Assembly (NCBI RefSeq): GCF_004193775.1
Contig: NC_041016.1
Location: 37,852,176 to 37,916,175 of the forward strand
Source of the DNA: Glycine soja
Lineage: Eukaryota; Streptophyta; Magnoliopsida; Fabales; Fabaceae
Reading direction: 5' to 3'
DNA length: 64,000 nt
Shown: positions 1-9,888 of the stretch, in pieces
How the letters are laid out: every line of letters begins with the position of its first letter
Numbering within the stretch: position 1 is the first letter of the stretch
The notes under the pieces: model-generated
What the model was told of the DNA's origin: nothing
Databases searched by the model: none
What the model saw: only the letters and a program-made list of their open reading frames with translations
Program-made: the position numbers and the translations under genes

Positions 1-3000
1 CCACCAATTCTGGATGGAACCAACTATGAATACTGGAAAGCTAGGATGGTGGCCTTCCTCAAATCACTGGATAGCAGAACCTGGAAAGCTGTCATCAAAG
101 GCTGGGAACATCCCAAGATGCTGGACACAGAAGGAAAGCCCACTGATGAATTGAAGCCAGAAGAAGACTGGACTAAAGAAGAAGACGAATTGGCACTTGG
201 AAACTCCAAAGCTTTGAATGCTCTATTCAATGGAGTTGACAAGAATATCTTCAGACTGGTCAACACATGCACAGTGGCCAAGGATGCATGGGAGATCCTG
301 AAAACCACTCATGAAGGAACCTCCAAAGTGAAGATGTCCAGATTGCAACTATTGGCCACAAAATTCGAAAATCTGAAGATGAAGGAGGAAGAATGTATTC
401 ATGACTTCCACATGAACATTCTTGAAATTGCCAATGCTTGCACTGTCTTAGGAGAGAGGATGACAGATGAAAAGCTGGTGAGAAAGATCCTCAGATCCTT
501 GCCTAAGAGATTTGACATGAAAGTCACTGCAATAGAGGAGGCCCAAGACATTTGCAACTTGAGAGTGGATGAACTCATTGGTTCCCTTCAAACCTTTGAG
601 CTAGGACTCTCGGATAGGGCTGAAAAGAAGAACAAGAATCTGGCTTTTGTGTCCAATGATGAAGGAGAAGAAGATGAGTATGACCTGGATACTGATGAAG
701 GTCTGACTAACGCAGTTGTGCTCCTTGGAAAACAGTTCAACAAAGTAATGAACAGAATGGACAGGAGGCAGAAACCACATGTCCGGAACATCCCTTTCGA
801 CATCAGGAAAGGTAGTGAATACCAGAAAAGGTCAGATGAAAAGCCCAGTCACAGCAAAGGAATTCAATGCCGTGGGTGTGAAGGCTTTGGACACATCAAA
901 GCTGAATGTCCCACTCATCTCAAGAAGCAGAGGAAAGGACTTTCTGTAAGTCGGTCTGATGATACAGAGAGTGAACAAGAAAGTGATTCTGACAGAGATG
1001 TGAACGCACTCACTGGGAGATTTGACTCTGCTGAAGATTCGAGTGATACAGATAGTGAAATCACTTTTGATGAGCTTGCTATATCCTATAGAAAACTATG
1101 CATCAAAAGTGAGAAGATTCTTCAGCAGGAAGCACAACTGAAGAAGGTCATTGCAAATCTGGAGGCTGAAAAGGAGGCACATGAAGAGGAGATCTCTGAG
1201 CTTAAAGGAGAAGTTGGTTTTCTGAACTCTAAACTGGAAAACATGACAAAATCAATAAAGATGCTGAATAAAGGCTCAGATACGCTTGATGAGGTGCTAC
1301 AGCTTGGAAAGAATGTTGGAAACCAGAGAGGACTTGGATTTAATCCTAAGTCTGCTGGCAGAACAACCATGACAGAATTTGTTCCTGCCAAAAACAGCAC
1401 TGGAGCCACGATGTCACAACATCGGTCTCGACATCATGGAACGCAGCAGAAAAGGAGCAAAAGAAAGAATTGGAGGTGTCACTACTGTGGCAAGTATGGT
1501 CACATAAAGCCCTTTTGCTATCATTTACATGGTCATTCACATCATGGAACTCAAAGTAGCAGCAGCAGAAGGAAGATGATGTGGGTTCCAAAACACAAGA
1601 CTGTTAGTCTTGTTGTTCATACTTCACTTAGAGCATCAGCTAAGGAAGATTGGTACCTAGATAGCGGCTGTTCCAGACACATGACAGGAGTCAAAGAATT
1701 CCTGGTGAACATTGAACCTTGCTCCACTAGCTATGTGACATTTGGAGATGGCTCTAAAGGAAAGATCACTGGAATGGGAAAGCTAGTCCATGATGGACTT
1801 CCTAGTCTGGACAAAGTACTGCTGGTGAAGGGACTGACTGCAAACTTGATCAGCATCAGTCAGCTGTGTGATGAAGGATTCAATGTAAACTTCACAAAGT
1901 CAGAATGCTTGGTGACAAATGAGAAGAGTGAAGTTCTAATGAAGGGCAGCAGATCAAAGGACAACTGCTACCTATGGACACCTCAAGAAACCAGTTACTC
2001 CTCCACATGTCTATCCTCCAAAGAAGATGAAGTCAGAATATGGCATCAAAGATTTGGACATCTGCACTTAAGAGGCATGAAGAAAATCATTGACAAAGGT
2101 GCTGTTAGAGGCATTCCCAATCTGAGAATAGAAGAAGGCAGAATTTGTGGTGAATGTCAGATTGGAAAGCAAGTCAAGATGTCCCACCAGAAGCTTCAAC
2201 ATCAGACCACTTCCAGGGTGCTGGAACTGCTTCACATGGACTTGATGGGGCCTATGCAAGTTGAAAGCCTTGGAGGAAAGAGGTATGCCTATGTTGTTGT
2301 GGATGATTTCTCCAGATTTACCTGGGTCAACTTTATCAGAGAAAAATCAGACACCTTTGAAGTATTCAAGGAGTTGAGTCTAAGACTTCAAAGAGAAAAA
2401 GACTGTGTCATCAAGAGAATCAGGAGTGACCATGGCAGAGAGTTTGAAAACAGCAGGTTTACTGAATTCTGCACATCTGAAGGCATCACTCATGAGTTCT
2501 CTGCAGCCATTACACCACAACAGAATGGCATAGTTGAGAGGAAAAACAGGACTTTGCAAGAGGCTGCTAGGGTCATGCTTCATGCCAAAGAACTTCCCTA
2601 TAATCTCTGGGCTGAAGCCATGAACACAGCATGCTACATCCACAACAGAGTCACACTGAGAAGAGGGACTCCAACCACACTGTATGAAATCTGGAAAGGG
2701 AGGAAGCCAACTGTCAAGCACTTCCACATCTTTGGAAGTCCATGTTACATTTTGGCAGATAGAGAGCAAAGGAGAAAGATGGATCCCAAGAGTGATGCAG
2801 GAATATTCCTGGGATACTCTACAAACAGCAGAGCATATAGAGTATTCAATTCCAGAACCAGAACTGTGATGGAATCCATCAATGTGGTTGTTGATGATCT
2901 AACTCCAGCAAGAAAGAAGGATGTCGAAGAAGATGTCAGAACATCGGGAGACAATGTAGCAGATACAGCTAAAAGTGCAGAGAATGCAGAAAACTCTGAT

Positions 3001-4698
3001 TCTGCTACAGATGAATTAAACATCAACCAACCTGACAAGAGACCTTCCATTAGAATCCAGAAGATGCACCCCAAGGAGCTGATTATAGGAGATCCAAACA
3101 GAGGAGTCACTACAAGATCAAGGGAGATTGAGATAGTCTCCAACTCGTGTTTTGTCTCCAAAATTGAGCCCAAGAATGTGAAAGAGGCACAGACTGATGA
3201 GTTCTGGATCAATGCTATGCAAGAAGAATTGGAGCAATTCAAAAGGAATGAAGTCTGGGAGCTAGTTCCGAGACCCGAGGGAACTAATGTAATTGGCACC
3301 AAGTGGATCTTCAAGAACAAAACCAATGAAGAAGGTGTTATAACCAGAAACAAGGCCAGACTTGTTGCTCAAGGCTACACTCAGATTGAAGGTGTAGACT
3401 TTGATGAAACCTTCGCCCCTGTTGCTAGACTTGAGTCCATCAGATTGTTACTTGGCGTAGCTTGCATCCTCAAATTCAAGCTGTATCAGATGGATGTGAA
3501 GAGCGCGTTTCTGAATGGATACCTGAATGAAGAAGCCTATGTGGAGCAGCCAAAGGGATTTGTAGATCCAACTCATCCAGATCATGTATACAGGCTCAAG
3601 AAGGCTCTCTATGGATTGAAGCAAGCTCCAAGAGCTTGGTATGAAAGGCTAACAGAATTCCTTACTCAGCAAGGATATAGGAAGGGAGGAATTGACAAGA
3701 CTCTCTTTGTCAAACAAGATGCTGAAAACTTGATGATAGCACAGATATATGTTGATGACATTGTGTTTGGAGGGATGTCAAATGAGATGCTTCGACATTT
3801 TGTCCAACAGATGCAATCTGAATTCGAGATGAGTCTTGTTGGAGAGCTGACTTATTTTCTGGGACTCCAAGTGAAGCAGATGGAAGACTCCATATTCCTC
3901 TCACAAAGCAAGTATGCAAAGAACATTGTCAAGAAGTTTGGGATGGAAAATGCCAGCCATAAAAGAACACCTGCACCTACTCACTTGAAGCTGTCAAAAG
4001 ATGAAGCTGGCACCAGTGTTGATCAAAGTCTGTACAGAAGCATGATTGGGAGCTTACTATATTTAACAGCAAGCAGACCCGACATCACCTATGCAGTAGG
4101 TGTTTGTGCAAGATATCAAGCCAATCCTAAGATAAGTCACTTGACTCAAGTAAAGAGAATTCTGAAATATGTAAATGGTACCAGTGACTATGGGATTATG
4201 TACTGTCATTGTTCAGATTCAATGCTGGTTGGGTATTGTGATGCTGATTGGGCTGGAAGTGCAGATGACAGAAAAAGCACTTCTGGTGGATGTTTCTATT
4301 TGGGAACCAATCTTATTTCATGGTTCAGCAAGAAGCAGAACTGTGTGTCCCTATCTACTGCAGAAGCAGAGTATATTGCAGCAGGAAGCAGTTGTTCACA
4401 ACTAGTTTGGATGAAGCAGATGCTGAAGGAGTACAATGTCGAACAAGATGTCATGACATTGTACTGTGACAACATGAGTGCTATCAATATTTCTAAAAAT
4501 CCTGTGCAACACAGCAGAACCAAGCACATTGACATTAGACATCACTATATCAGAGAGCTTGTTGATGATAAAGTTATCACACTGGAGCATGTTGACACTG
4601 AGGAACAAATAGCAGATATTTTCACAAAGGCATTGGATGCAAATCAGTTTGAAAAACTGAGGGGCAAGCTGGGCATTTGTCTGCTAGAGGAATTATAG
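1..4698 (+). CDS. Sirevirus gag-pol polyprotein (5' partial)
   Basis: The frame is open from base 1, and the DGTNYxxWK motif typical of the start of copia Gag precedes the first internal Met (46), so the true start lies upstream. Counting codons from base 1: a first zinc knuckle CxxCxxxxHxxxxC at about residue 290 and a second at 493; protease DSG at 554; the GAG-pre-integrase HHCC region near 2040-2160; integrase catalytic Asp, Asp and Glu at 2239, 2428 and 2536; reverse transcriptase YVDD at 3748-3759; RNase H from about 4230 to 4600. Gag makes the particle, protease cuts the polyprotein, and RT/RNase H and integrase copy and insert the element. No internal stop or frameshift is seen. The frame ends at the TAG at 4696-4698. 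Confidence 0.95.
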   Translation, partial: PPILDGTNYEYWKARMVAFLKSLDSRTWKAVIKGWEHPKMLDTEGKPTDELKPEEDWTKEEDELALGNSKALNALFNGVDKNIFRLVNTCTVAKDAWEILKTTHEGTSKVKMSRLQLLATKFENLKMKEEECIHDFHMNILEIANACTVLGERMTDEKLVRKILRSLPKRFDMKVTAIEEAQDICNLRVDELIGSLQTFELGLSDRAEKKNKNLAFVSNDEGEEDEYDLDTDEGLTNAVVLLGKQFNKVMNRMDRRQKPHVRNIPFDIRKGSEYQKRSDEKPSHSKGIQCRGCEGFGHIKAECPTHLKKQRKGLSVSRSDDTESEQESDSDRDVNALTGRFDSAEDSSDTDSEITFDELAISYRKLCIKSEKILQQEAQLKKVIANLEAEKEAHEEEISELKGEVGFLNSKLENMTKSIKMLNKGSDTLDEVLQLGKNVGNQRGLGFNPKSAGRTTMTEFVPAKNSTGATMSQHRSRHHGTQQKRSKRKNWRCHYCGKYGHIKPFCYHLHGHSHHGTQSSSSRRKMMWVPKHKTVSLVVHTSLRASAKEDWYLDSGCSRHMTGVKEFLVNIEPCSTSYVTFGDGSKGKITGMGKLVHDGLPSLDKVLLVKGLTANLISISQLCDEGFNVNFTKSECLVTNEKSEVLMKGSRSKDNCYLWTPQETSYSSTCLSSKEDEVRIWHQRFGHLHLRGMKKIIDKGAVRGIPNLRIEEGRICGECQIGKQVKMSHQKLQHQTTSRVLELLHMDLMGPMQVESLGGKRYAYVVVDDFSRFTWVNFIREKSDTFEVFKELSLRLQREKDCVIKRIRSDHGREFENSRFTEFCTSEGITHEFSAAITPQQNGIVERKNRTLQEAARVMLHAKELPYNLWAEAMNTACYIHNRVTLRRGTPTTLYEIWKGRKPTVKHFHIFGSPCYILADREQRRKMDPKSDAGIFLGYSTNSRAYRVFNSRTRTVMESINVVVDDLTPARKKDVEEDVRTSGDNVADTAKSAENAENSDSATDELNINQPDKRPSIRIQKMHPKELIIGDPNRGVTTRSREIEIVSNSCFVSKIEPKNVKEAQTDEFWINAMQEELEQFKRNEVWELVPRPEGTNVIGTKWIFKNKTNEEGVITRNKARLVAQGYTQIEGVDFDETFAPVARLESIRLLLGVACILKFKLYQMDVKSAFLNGYLNEEAYVEQPKGFVDPTHPDHVYRLKKALYGLKQAPRAWYERLTEFLTQQGYRKGGIDKTLFVKQDAENLMIAQIYVDDIVFGGMSNEMLRHFVQQMQSEFEMSLVGELTYFLGLQVKQMEDSIFLSQSKYAKNIVKKFGMENASHKRTPAPTHLKLSKDEAGTSVDQSLYRSMIGSLLYLTASRPDITYAVGVCARYQANPKISHLTQVKRILKYVNGTSDYGIMYCHCSDSMLVGYCDADWAGSADDRKSTSGGCFYLGTNLISWFSKKQNCVSLSTAEAEYIAAGSSCSQLVWMKQMLKEYNVEQDVMTLYCDNMSAINISKNPVQHSRTKHIDIRHHYIRELVDDKVITLEHVDTEEQIADIFTKALDANQFEKLRGKLGICLLEEL

Positions 4699-4704
4699 CA
4701 GCTA
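4696..4704 (+). promoter_or_regulatory. Suppressible stop codon context (UAG CAR YYA type)
   Basis: The gag-pol stop reads TAG CAG CTA, which fits the tobacco mosaic virus type read-through context UAG-CAR-YYA. The reading frame continues without a stop into the envelope-like frame, through 4699-4827 and on to 6753. Stop codon suppression at this place is established for soybean SIRE1; that it works in this copy is inference. Confidence 0.85.
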
Positions 4705-6753
4705 CTGCTATCTGAACGTGCCCAAACGTCTCACTTAACATTAATAGCACGTTCACTACTGAACCAAAGCAAATTCGACTGTTGCTTCACACGTCCCTCT
4801 ACATTCCTCATTCAAACTTATATTTTCATGGTAATCTCGTTTTCAGCATTCCCCAACAGCTCTCAGAAATTTGCGAAACCATTCCAAACGCTCTGCTTTT
4901 CCATGGCTACCTCACCAAAAGAAACTTCAGCTCCTGGTTCACCCTCTGCACCATCATCTCCATCATCCACCAAAGCACCAGCAAACCAGGAACGACCTGA
5001 ATTCAATATCCAGCCCATACAAATGATTCCTGGTTTAGCCCCTGTTCCTGAAAAACTGGTTCCCAAACGACAACAGGGTGTGAAGATTTCTGAAAACCCT
5101 AGCCTTGAAACAAGTCTTAGGGAAGTGGACACAGAGATGGATAAGAAGATCCGCAGTATTGTGAGTAACATTCTGAAAAATGCCTCTGTTCCTGATGCTG
5201 ATGAAGATGTTCCAACATCTTCCACCCCAAATGCTTCTGTGCCTGATGTTGAGAAAGATGTTCCAACATCTTCCACCCCAAATGCTGAAGTCCTCTCTTC
5301 CTCCAGCAAAGAGAGATCAACAGAGGAAGATGATCAAGCCGCAGAGAAGACTCCTGCACCACGGGCACCAGAACCTGCTCCAGGTGACCTCATTGACCTA
5401 GAAGAGGAAGAATCTGATGAGGAACCCATCGCCAACAAATTGGCACCTGGCATTGCAGAACGATTACAAAGCCGAAAAGGAAAAACCCCCATTAAGAGGT
5501 CAGGACGAATCAAGACTATGGCACAGAAGAAGAGCACTCCAATCACTCCTACCACATCCAGACGGAGCAAAGTTGCAATCCCTTCCAAGAAGAGAAAAGA
5601 AATTTCCTCATCTGACTCTGATGATGATGTCGAACTAGATGTTCCCGACATCAAGAGGACCAAGACATCAGGGAAGAAGGTGCCTGGTAATGTCCCTGAT
5701 GCACCATTGGACAACATCTCATTCCACTCCATTGGCAATGCTGAAAGGTGGAAATTCGTGTATCAACGCAGACTTGCCTTGGAAAGAGAACTGGGAAGAG
5801 CTGCCTTGGATTGCAAGGAGATCATGGACCTCATCACGGCTGCTGGACTGCTGAAGACTGTCACCAAGTTGGGAGATTGCTATGAAAGCCTAGTAAGGGA
5901 ATTCATTGTCAACATTCCCTCTGACATAACAAACAGAAAGAGTGATGAGTATCAAAAGGTATTTGTCAGAGGAAAGTGTGTTAGATTCTCCCCTGCTGTG
6001 ATCAACAAATACCTGGGCAGACCAACAGATGGAGTGGTGGACATTACTGTTTCTGAGCATCAAATTGCCAAGGAAATCACTGCCAAACAAATCCAGCATT
6101 GGCCAAAGAAAGGGAAGCTGTCTGCAGGGAAGCTAAGTGTGAAATATGCAATCCTGCACAGGATTGGAGCTACAAACTGGGTACCCACCAATCATACTTC
6201 CACTGTTGCCACAGGTTTGGGTAAATTTCTGTATGCTGTTGGAACCAAGTCCAAATTTAATTTTGGAAACTATATTTTTGATCAAACTGTTAAGCATTCA
6301 GAATCCTTTGCTGTCAAATTACCCATTGCCTTCCCAACTGTATTGTGTGGCATTATGCTGAGTCAACATCCCAATATTTTAAACTACACTGACTCTGTGA
6401 TGAAGAGAGAATCTCCTTTATCCCTGCATTACAAATTGTTTGAGGGGACACATGTCCCAGACATTGTCTCGACATCAGGGAAAGCTGCTGCCTCAGGTGC
6501 TGTATCCAAGGATGCCTTGATTGCTGAACTCAAGGACACATGCAAGGTGCTGGAGGCAACCATCAAAGCCACCACAAAGAAGAAAATGGAGCTGGAACGG
6601 CTGATCGAAAGACTCACAGACAGTGGCATTGATGATGGTGAAGCAGCTGAGGAAGAAGAAGCAGCTGAGGAAGAAGAAGAAGTTGCTGAGGAAGAGGAAG
6701 ATGCAGCAGAAGATACAGAATCCGATGATGATGATTCTGAAGCCACCCCATGA
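4699..6753 (+). CDS. Sirevirus envelope-like protein, expressed by read-through
   Basis: 684 codons follow the gag-pol stop in the same frame. The first Met is at 4828 and would give 641 residues, but the open frame reaches back to the stop, which favours a Pol-Env fusion made by suppression. The protein has a Pro/Ser-rich N-terminal third with a duplicated 19-21 residue segment (about 5179-5285), a Lys/Arg-rich stretch, and a globular middle (about 5700-6370). The middle resembles the putative plant transposon protein family and carries a conserved VPTNHTS-type patch. A predicted coiled coil and a very acidic Glu/Asp tail (6640-6750) follow. I see no convincing signal peptide; the role of this protein in plants is unknown. 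Homology to true viral envelopes is not established. Confidence 0.85.
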   Translation, partial: QLLLSERAQTSHLTLIARSLLNQSKFDCCFTRPSTFLIQTYIFMVISFSAFPNSSQKFAKPFQTLCFSMATSPKETSAPGSPSAPSSPSSTKAPANQERPEFNIQPIQMIPGLAPVPEKLVPKRQQGVKISENPSLETSLREVDTEMDKKIRSIVSNILKNASVPDADEDVPTSSTPNASVPDVEKDVPTSSTPNAEVLSSSSKERSTEEDDQAAEKTPAPRAPEPAPGDLIDLEEEESDEEPIANKLAPGIAERLQSRKGKTPIKRSGRIKTMAQKKSTPITPTTSRRSKVAIPSKKRKEISSSDSDDDVELDVPDIKRTKTSGKKVPGNVPDAPLDNISFHSIGNAERWKFVYQRRLALERELGRAALDCKEIMDLITAAGLLKTVTKLGDCYESLVREFIVNIPSDITNRKSDEYQKVFVRGKCVRFSPAVINKYLGRPTDGVVDITVSEHQIAKEITAKQIQHWPKKGKLSAGKLSVKYAILHRIGATNWVPTNHTSTVATGLGKFLYAVGTKSKFNFGNYIFDQTVKHSESFAVKLPIAFPTVLCGIMLSQHPNILNYTDSVMKRESPLSLHYKLFEGTHVPDIVSTSGKAAASGAVSKDALIAELKDTCKVLEATIKATTKKKMELERLIERLTDSGIDDGEAAEEEEAAEEEEEVAEEEEDAAEDTESDDDDSEATP

Positions 6754-7400
6754 TCATCAAACCTTTATGTTTTTTGCTTTTACTTTTATTAGCTAAAGGG
6801 GCATGTCCCTTTGAACAATGGTTACTATTGGTCTGTAATATTTGCACCTTAAGCTCATGCATTCTACTTTTGTCAAATTCTGTCTAAAAAGGGGGAGTAA
6901 TAGTTATGCATGATTTGGGAGTAATGGTACATGATTTGGGAGTAATGGTATTAATATGAATGCAATAGTAGTATTATGCATGATGTATGATTTTGAGAAG
7001 TAGGATACGATGTATGCATGATTCATGATTTTGAGGGGGAGACTGCTGCTGATGATGACTGATGTAAGCTACTAGTAGCTGATAGAAGATGCTGCAGTAA
7101 GAGCATGAAGACAGGGGGAGCAAAAAGCTGATGTCACATGAGATGTCTCGACATCCTGGAAAAGACTAGTAGCTGATAGAAGATGCTGCAGTAAGAGCAT
7201 GGAGACAGGGGGAGCAGAAGCAGAAAGCTGATGTCATGTGAGATGTCTTGACATCCTGGAAACGACTTGCAACTTGCAGAATTTCCGCTGTGCTTGATTA
7301 CTCTGATAATGAAAGTTGCTGATCCCACTTGGATAACTGCTCGTACCTGCTCAGGAAGTGTCTAAGTATGTTTTAGACAAAATTTGCCAAAGGGGGAGAT
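6754..7400 (+). other. Sirevirus 3' untranslated region with multiple polypurine tracts
   Basis: There is no coding capacity. Purine runs of the form GGGGGAG occur at about 6890, 7033, 7115, 7208 and 7391; the last directly precedes the LTR and is the likely plus-strand primer. Multiple polypurine tracts are a Sirevirus hallmark. A module of about 93-100 bp holding one tract and a GATGTC..GACATC inverted repeat is duplicated (about 7056-7160 and 7160-7260). Confidence 0.8.
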
Positions 7401-7572
7401 TGTTAGTGCTTAGCTCTACTGAGTTTTAAAAGATTGGCTAAGATTTTGTTAAAACATAAGCACTTAGACAATGAAGGAAAGCTGGAGTTGCTGCACATGA
7501 TGTCCAACGTTATGTCAAAGAATAAGATCGGGCTGCACAATGCACAAGGCAAGATGAAATGACAAATGAAGA

Positions 7573-7790
7573 ATTGAAGCTGCAGGATTCACGATGTCGG
7601 ATACAATGTCCAGGACATCCTGCCTGAAAATACTGGAATTGCTAAAAGCATTGAAGCTGCAGGATCCACGATGTCGGATACAATGTCCAGGACATCCTGC
7701 CCGAAAATACTGGAGTTGCTAAAAGCATTGAAGTTGCAGGATCCACGATGTCGGATACGATGTCCAGGACATCTTGCCCGAAAATACTGG
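7573..7790 (+). repeat. 77-bp tandem repeat in Sirevirus LTR (about 2.8 copies)
   Basis: The phrase GATGTCGGATAC recurs at 7593, 7670 and 7747, an exact 77-bp period. Each unit carries a TGTCC-A-GGACA inverted repeat. Confidence 0.9.
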
Positions 7791-8170
7791 ACATATAAAT
7801 CTGTTATATCTTTAACAGATTATTGTGCAGTTAGCAAGAGATTAGATGATCTATCTTTAGGAACGAATTAAAAGATAATTAAAGTTCGAATTACAAACTA
7901 GAAGAGTTCGTTCAGGGATTAAAGATTAAAGATAAAAACTAAAAGATCAAACGTTATCTTTTAGTTCTTTAAGTGCAGATTTTCAGGAAGAATGATAGAT
8001 CTCATCCAGCACAAGCTGTTGCAGCCCAGACACACACACTGCTATAAAAACATGGAGGCTGCACGAGTTTTGTACCAAGTCCGGGATTGAAGAGTTATTT
8101 TGTGAGTTTTGGGACTTGAGTGTTTTGTGAGCCACCTTGATGGTACCCTAACATCAAGTGTTGGACCTGA

Positions 8171-8250
8171 GTGTGTAGAGTTGATCTCTTGTGTGTAGAG
8201 TTGATCTCTTGTGTGTAGAGTTGATCTCTAGTGTGTAAAGTTGATCTCTT
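8171..8250 (+). repeat. 20-bp tandem repeat in Sirevirus LTR (4 copies)
   Basis: The unit GTGTGTAGAGTTGATCTCTT begins at 8171, 8191, 8211 and 8231, with two changes across the copies. Confidence 0.92.
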
Positions 8251-8597
8251 TTGTTCAGAGAGCAATCTCTGGTGTGTTTTTGATTTGATTGTAAATACGG
8301 GAGTGTGATTGAGAGGGAGTGAGAGGGGTTCTCATATCTAAGAGTGGCTCTTAGGTAGAGGTCGCACGGGTAGTGGTTAGGTGAGAAGGTTGTAAACAGT
8401 GGCTGTTAGACCTTGAACTAACACTATTTTAGTGGATTTCCTCACTGGCTTGGTAGCCCCCAGATGTAGGTGAGGTTGCACCGAACTGGGTTAACAATTC
8501 TCTTGTGTTATTTACTTGTTTAATCTGTTCATACACTCAGAGATAATCTGCATGTTCTGAAGCGTGATGTCGTGACATCCTGTACGACATCTGGCAT

Positions 8598-8608
8598 TGG
8601 TATCAGAA
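8598..8608 (+). promoter_or_regulatory. Primer-binding-site-like sequence after the 3' LTR
   Basis: TGGTATCAGA matches the first ten bases of the initiator-Met tRNA primer site. It sits one base after the LTR end, where flanking DNA is expected after a 3' LTR. Confidence 0.6.
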
Positions 8609-8610
8609 TT

Positions 8611-8968
8611 TCATCAAGGAATGAAAGGAATGGGCAATCCAACATGTAGAGAGTTAAAGAATCCAAACAGTCATGAAAATCATCCAAGCATCTTAAACAT
8701 GGCAAGATAGTCAATCAGCTCAAGAATTGAATGAAAAGTGATAAAGCCTCACTAGATATGCACTCTATCTCTCAAGTGTCTAGGTTACTGTTTACTCTCA
8801 GAGCACCCATGAAAACAAACACCACATAGACTTGGCAAGACTCTAAAATTGACAACCACACCACAAACAGATGCACATGAGGATCAAAAGGTCTTTTAAG
8901 GTTGTAATGGGGACAAGAATAAGGTAGAGGAAAGTATGGGATAAGTAGCTAAAACCCAAAGGAATAGA
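8611..8968 (-). other. 3' untranslated part of element D, distal piece
   Basis: Non-coding. It aligns by eye with 19515-19865 of copy B (shared phrases include ATCATCCAAGCATCT and CACATAGACTTGGCAAGACT). It continues at 14331 on the other side of the young insertion. Confidence 0.85.
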
Positions 8969-8973
8969 GGAGC
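8969..8973. repeat. Target site duplication GGAGC (left)
   Basis: GGAGC before the 5' LTR is repeated at 14326-14330 after the 3' LTR. The intact target GAGGAGCAATGGGG is seen uninterrupted in copy B near 19861. Confidence 0.95.
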
Positions 8974-9872
8974 TGATGCAATCCTATCCCACAAGGGCAT
9001 TGGGTAGAAGACTCCAAGTAGATTGGGCTAGAGATCCAAGGGAAGGCCCTAGGGTTCTCATGAACCTTAGGGTAGATTTCGAGCCCATGGGCTAAGTATG
9101 AGCACGCTTATCTTTGTAAATATTAGAATAAGTTTTTCCTTCGTTTGGGCCTTGTATTTTGGCCATTCTAGTAGTATAGGGTTTTAGCCTTGTATTTCAG
9201 GGCATTTTGAGTAGTCTTTGTAGTAAGGACTTTTTTTTTTGTATTTTCATGTTTTTTGTCATGGGGGTGAGCTTAGCTATTATAGGGGGTGTGTAGCTAA
9301 GTTCTAGCTTCTCATCTCAAGGAGGTGAGCTTAGCTATTAGAGAGGTATGTGTAGCTAAGCTCTAGCTTCTTTAGGAATCTTCTTAAGGAAGCTTCTCAA
9401 GGAGGTGAGCTTAGTTATGAGAGGGGTGTGTGTAGCTAAGCTCTAGCTTCTCAAGGAAGTTTTCTCAAAGAAGCTTCTCAAGGAAGTTTTCTCAAGAAAG
9501 CTTCTCAAGGAAGCTACCTAGTCTATAAATAGAAGCATGTGTAACACTTGTTATAACTTTGATGAATGAAAGTCTTATGAGATACACTTCAAAGTTCCAC
9601 TTCTTTCCCTCTTTCATTCCTTCAATTTCGTGCTCCCCCCTTCTCTCTTTCTTTTCCTCCATTAAAGCATCCTCTTCAAGCTTCTTATCCAAGGCAATTC
9701 TTGGTGGTGAAGCTCCTTCTTCCTTGGCTTATTCCCTAGTGGATGGTGCCTCCCCTCTCCTCTTCTCCTTTGCCTTCTGCTGCATCTCCATGGTGAAAAA
9801 TCACCATTGAAGGACCTCATTGAAGCTCAAAGATCCAGCCTCCATAGAAGCTCCACAAGCAAGCTTCCATCA
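8974..9872 (+). repeat. 5' LTR of young gypsy element
   Basis: 899 bp, TGATGCAATCC...CTTCCATCA. The U3 part holds three imperfect copies of a ~55-80-bp block (GTGAGCTTAGCTATTA ... GTGTAGCTAAGCTCTAGCTT) at about 9263, 9321 and 9401. Short AAGCTTCTCAAGGAAG repeats follow, then a TATA box. Confidence 0.95.
9524..9532 (+). promoter_or_regulatory. TATA box of the 5' LTR promoter
   Basis: TATAAATAG lies 550 bp into the LTR, downstream of the U3 repeats and upstream of a CT-rich leader. It is identical at 13977-13985 in the 3' LTR. Confidence 0.8.
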
Positions 9873-9874
9873 AG

Positions 9875-9888
9875 TGGTAATCAGAGCA
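9875..9888 (+). promoter_or_regulatory. Probable primer-binding site
   Basis: TGGTAATCAGAGCA starts three bases after the 5' LTR. It equals the initiator-Met primer site TGGTATCAGAGC except for one extra A. Confidence 0.6.

Larger units (their letters stand above)
1..8596 (+). mobile_element. Sirevirus (Ty1/copia, SIRE1-like) retrotransposon, 5' end outside window
   Basis: The window opens inside gag and runs through protease, integrase, reverse transcriptase and RNase H (copia order: integrase before reverse transcriptase), a UAG stop, an envelope-like frame, a purine-rich 3' untranslated region and a 3' LTR. The copia order together with an envelope-like frame and several polypurine tracts before the LTR defines Sireviruses, and the stop context matches that described for soybean SIRE1. 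All catalytic motifs are intact and no frame is broken, so this is a recent copy. The 5' LTR and primer-binding site lie left of the window. Confidence 0.93.
7401..8596 (+). repeat. Sirevirus 3' LTR
   Basis: The LTR starts TGTTAGTGC right after the polypurine tract and ends in CA before a primer-binding-site-like sequence. The length is 1196 bp. It contains a 77-bp tandem repeat near its start and a 20-bp tandem repeat in the second half. No partner LTR is in the window to fix the ends, so the right edge is inferred from the TGGTATCAGA that follows. Confidence 0.8.

Noticed and set aside
2745..3353. 202-codon frame on the minus strand of gag-pol
   Set aside because: Shadow of the intact Sirevirus integrase/RT frame on the plus strand.
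9559..9810. 83-codon frame in both LTRs of the young element (also 14012-14263)
   Set aside because: Lies in the CT-rich leader part of the LTR, low complexity (Ser/Phe-rich); two copies only because LTRs are duplicated.
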